In this document: positions 62,045 through 64,000 of the stretch, in pieces
How the letters are laid out: each line of letters starts with the position of its first letter
Numbering within the stretch: the stretch's first letter is position 1
Source of the DNA: Bolinopsis microptera
Taxonomy: Eukaryota > Ctenophora > Tentaculata > Lobata > Bolinopsidae
Direction of reading: 5' to 3'
DNA: 64,000 bases
Assembly: GCF_026151205.1 (NCBI RefSeq)
Contig: NC_087081.1
Span: 5,079,246 to 5,143,245 of the forward strand
Notes under the pieces: generated by a model
What the model saw: only the letters and a program-made list of their open reading frames with translations
Databases searched by the model: none
Told to the model about the DNA's origin: nothing
Translations under genes and position numbers: made by a program

Positions 62045-62650
62045 TATGAATTTGAGTGTACTCAGTGTTATAGTTGTTTGGCGTCAGCTAGACTGGCATA
62101 AGTGGTCCGCACCCGACTAACAGCCAGCCCTCTGATTGGGCAGCGTGACTGCTATTCGATAGCTTAAATTGGCCAGATTGCGTGTCACGTGGTACCCTAC
62201 AGAACAGACGTGTGTTCAAGTTAATTTGCAGTAGAAATTCAACTGGGATGTTCGGTTTATTCTTCTTTGTTACTCCCTGTTGGCATTCTTGATAAGCGCT
62301 AATCTCGAGGGTACCAATTACCACCATTATATATTACTGCTTTCCACTATTTGGCTTTGACTGAGAGGATTCAGAATGACATCAAGACCTAAAAACCTTA
62401 GGTTCTTAACTCGACTCAGGATTGTTGATTTTCTGGTCAATTTCCTGGCTTTTCAACTGGTTGCTGGGGTAATTTCATTAGATCCCTGATGCTCCTGTCC
62501 GGGACTCCGGACAGTAATAATGGCAGGTTTGTTACTATGTATTACTGATATAAGAGTCAATTTTGTTTTGAGCCTATACCGTGATCTTCATTACATCTGC
62601 TATAGTGATACCCAGTGTTAGGTAGTATATAAGCTTACTGATTGTTCTAC
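62045..62650. other. Gene-free stretch
   Basis: No supported gene. A short string (gtaataatggcaggtttgtt) near 62515 recurs in similar form just after the ORF fragment at 62922-63020, hinting at one dispersed element spanning 62.4-63.05 kb. Confidence 0.35.
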
Positions 62651-62654
62651 TATA

Positions 62655-62817
62655 GTAACTAGTAACTAGTAACTAGTAACTAGTAACTAGTAACTAGTAA
62701 CTAGTAACTAGTAACTAGTAACTAGTAACTAGTAACTAGTAACTAGTAACTAGTAACTAGTAACTAGTAACTAGTAACTAATAACTAGTAACAGTAGTAA
62801 CTAATAACTAGTAACCA
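62655..62817. repeat. 7-bp microsatellite (TAACTAG), about 21 units
   Basis: Perfect taactag units. The last 50 bp are variant (ataactagtaacagtag). ACTAGT, a palindrome, is present at every junction. Confidence 0.97.
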
Positions 62818-62921
62818 ATGACTTTTTAGTTTAATTGGAATCAGTTACTGGTTAATTTTTCTACGAATCTATTCATGGACTATACTAAAGTTAAACTATT
62901 AATAAAGTGATTCAGCGGCAC

Positions 62922-63020
62922 ATGAAGAAGGTTCGAGAAGAGCGTACTAAGAAGTTCCTGGAACGTTGCCAGAAGTCCCCCCATGGTACTGAGTTTTCCC
63001 ACCCGGAGGCTTCCCTGTAA
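62922..63020 (+). CDS. Short coding-like fragment, unrecognised
   Basis: The frame ATG...TAA encodes MKKVREERTKKFLERCQKSP followed by HGTEFSHPEASL. It stands out from its AT-rich surroundings by balanced codon use and a helical, charged start. In-frame sequence extends a few codons upstream (IQRH), so it may be a terminal exon or the tail of a transposon protein. No family recognised. Confidence 0.3.
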   Translation: MKKVREERTKKFLERCQKSPHGTEFSHPEASL

Positions 63021-63479
63021 TAATGTCATGTTGCAGGTTTGTTACAATTCTTGATGTCATTTGTTTTATAGCGTAAATATTCTGTTATTCTAACAGCACC
63101 GTCATAAAAGTGTTTTAATCCTTCAAACATATGTAGCTGATAAAATAACATGTTGTAAAATTATTGAAATGTGATGTGCTCTGGTATCCGTATATAATAT
63201 ATCGACTATATATTATGGTAGAATCTAGATAGATAAGAATCTGGTAGAATGTAGAATGTGGATCTATTTAACAGTTGGAGCTGAGGCACGTTTAAGAGTC
63301 AAATCGATTTCAATTTCAATTGCCCTTTCAGAAATCTCACCGTTGATAAACAGAGCTACAAATCTAAACAATTGTGAGATTTATCCTTGGCCGTGTAACA
63401 ACTTAAAATAGTGGTATCTGTTCGCGATGCAAAACTGAAAACAATTCGATATTGTTTTATTATACTGCTTGGCACTATC

Positions 63480-63905
63480 CGTCGCGGAGTAGAGTCTGCG
63501 GCGGAGCCGCCGGACTCCGAGCGGACTCCGAGCGGACTCCGGCGGAGCCGCCGGACTCCGAGCGGACTCCGGCGGTGCTCCGCCAAAATGTATTTACACT
63601 GGACTCGAGTACATTTTGGCGGACTCCGAGCGGAGCCGAGCGGACTCCGAGCGGACTCCGAGCGGACTTTAAAATCCGCCGCGGACTCCGAGCGGCTCCG
63701 CGGCGGCTCGGCGGAGTGTCCGCCGCGGACTAAGCCACTAGGCGGACTCCGGTCCGCCGCGGACTCCGGCGGAGTGCTTGGCGGACTCCACCGGACCTCT
63801 CCGCCAGACTTGAATCCGGCGGAGTCCGGCGGAGCTTGGCGGAGTCCGCCAGCTCGGCGGACTCCGCTCGGAGTCCGCCGGACTCCAACAGAGTCCACTG
63901 ACTTC
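63480..63905. repeat. GC-rich repeat island (GCGGACTCCGA)
   Basis: About 425 bp of ggactccgagc, ggcggagccgcc and related units in both orientations, far richer in GC and CpG than anything else in the window. An internal inverted pair (ccaaaatgta/tacattttgg) lies at about 63583-63622. Long ORFs crossing it are compositional. Confidence 0.9.
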
Positions 63906-64000
63906 CGACCTCCGACTTCCGACCCTCGGCTAAATTTGTCACGTGACATACAACATAGCATTTTGCAATATTGTGGTCAGATGAAAAGGTCGCTAGTGAT

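Noticed and set aside
1-64000. tRNA, rRNA or snRNA genes
   Set aside because: No convincing cloverleaf with A and B boxes or conserved rRNA core was seen by eye; a covariance scan would be needed to exclude them fully.

Overview
The window looks like nuclear DNA of an animal. It is AT-rich, has small spliced exons with GT-AG introns, and is crowded with micro- and minisatellites. A Penelope-like GIY-YIG retroelement and Harbinger-type foldback elements fit an invertebrate, possibly a cnidarian or other early-branching lineage, but the species cannot be fixed from the sequence. No prokaryotic features, rRNA genes or convincing tRNA genes were seen. Coding density is very low: only three spliced host genes could be supported, all on the minus strand, and all rebuilt by hand from splice signals and reading-frame phase.

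Left part (1-24 kb). A Ser/Arg-rich protein gene of unknown function (about 0.3-7.7 kb) has four phase-compatible exons, an alternative ATG first exon at 1.4-1.6 kb, and a 3' part lying off the left edge. Its large intron holds a 1.29 kb Harbinger-like inverted-repeat element. After it come long tandem arrays: 11 bp at 9.2-9.9 kb, 8 bp repeated about 205 times at 16.5-18.2 kb, 37 bp at 18.4-19.1 kb, and a 54/47 bp array full of splice-like motifs at 23.2-24.2 kb. A short hAT-transposase remnant lies at 15.7 kb.

Middle part (24-42 kb). A 7 bp array (27.7-28.6 kb) is followed by a small five-exon gene with a basic, Ser/Pro-rich product (29.3-30.8 kb). Only about 50 bp upstream of its ATG begins a 4.2 kb nest of inverted elements (30.9-35.1 kb), in effect one giant hairpin with another repeat inserted at its centre. 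The stretch to 42 kb is mostly gene-free, with two adjacent perfect palindromes at 40.4 kb.

GPCR gene (42.5-47.5 kb). Seven exons encode a rhodopsin-class seven-transmembrane receptor with a long (about 390-residue) basic tail, a poly(A) signal, and SVTRA where DRY is usual. The remarkable point is that several of its exon-intron borders are themselves tandemly duplicated. The 3' end of exon 2 with its donor is the first unit of the minisatellite filling the next intron. The exon 4 acceptor is triplicated by a 46 bp unit. The end of exon 5 with its donor is triplicated by a 135 bp (45-codon) unit. This is the best candidate for an undescribed phenomenon in the window.

Right part (47-64 kb). 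A 2.6 kb minisatellite of 42 bp units shows a nine-unit higher-order period. There is also a 23 bp array, a 208 bp Harbinger MITE, a Penelope-like element fragment bounded by 37 bp inverted repeats with a hammerhead-like motif, a very recent 1.67 kb tandem duplication carrying CCCT arrays, a 7 bp array, and a GC-rich repeat island near the right end.
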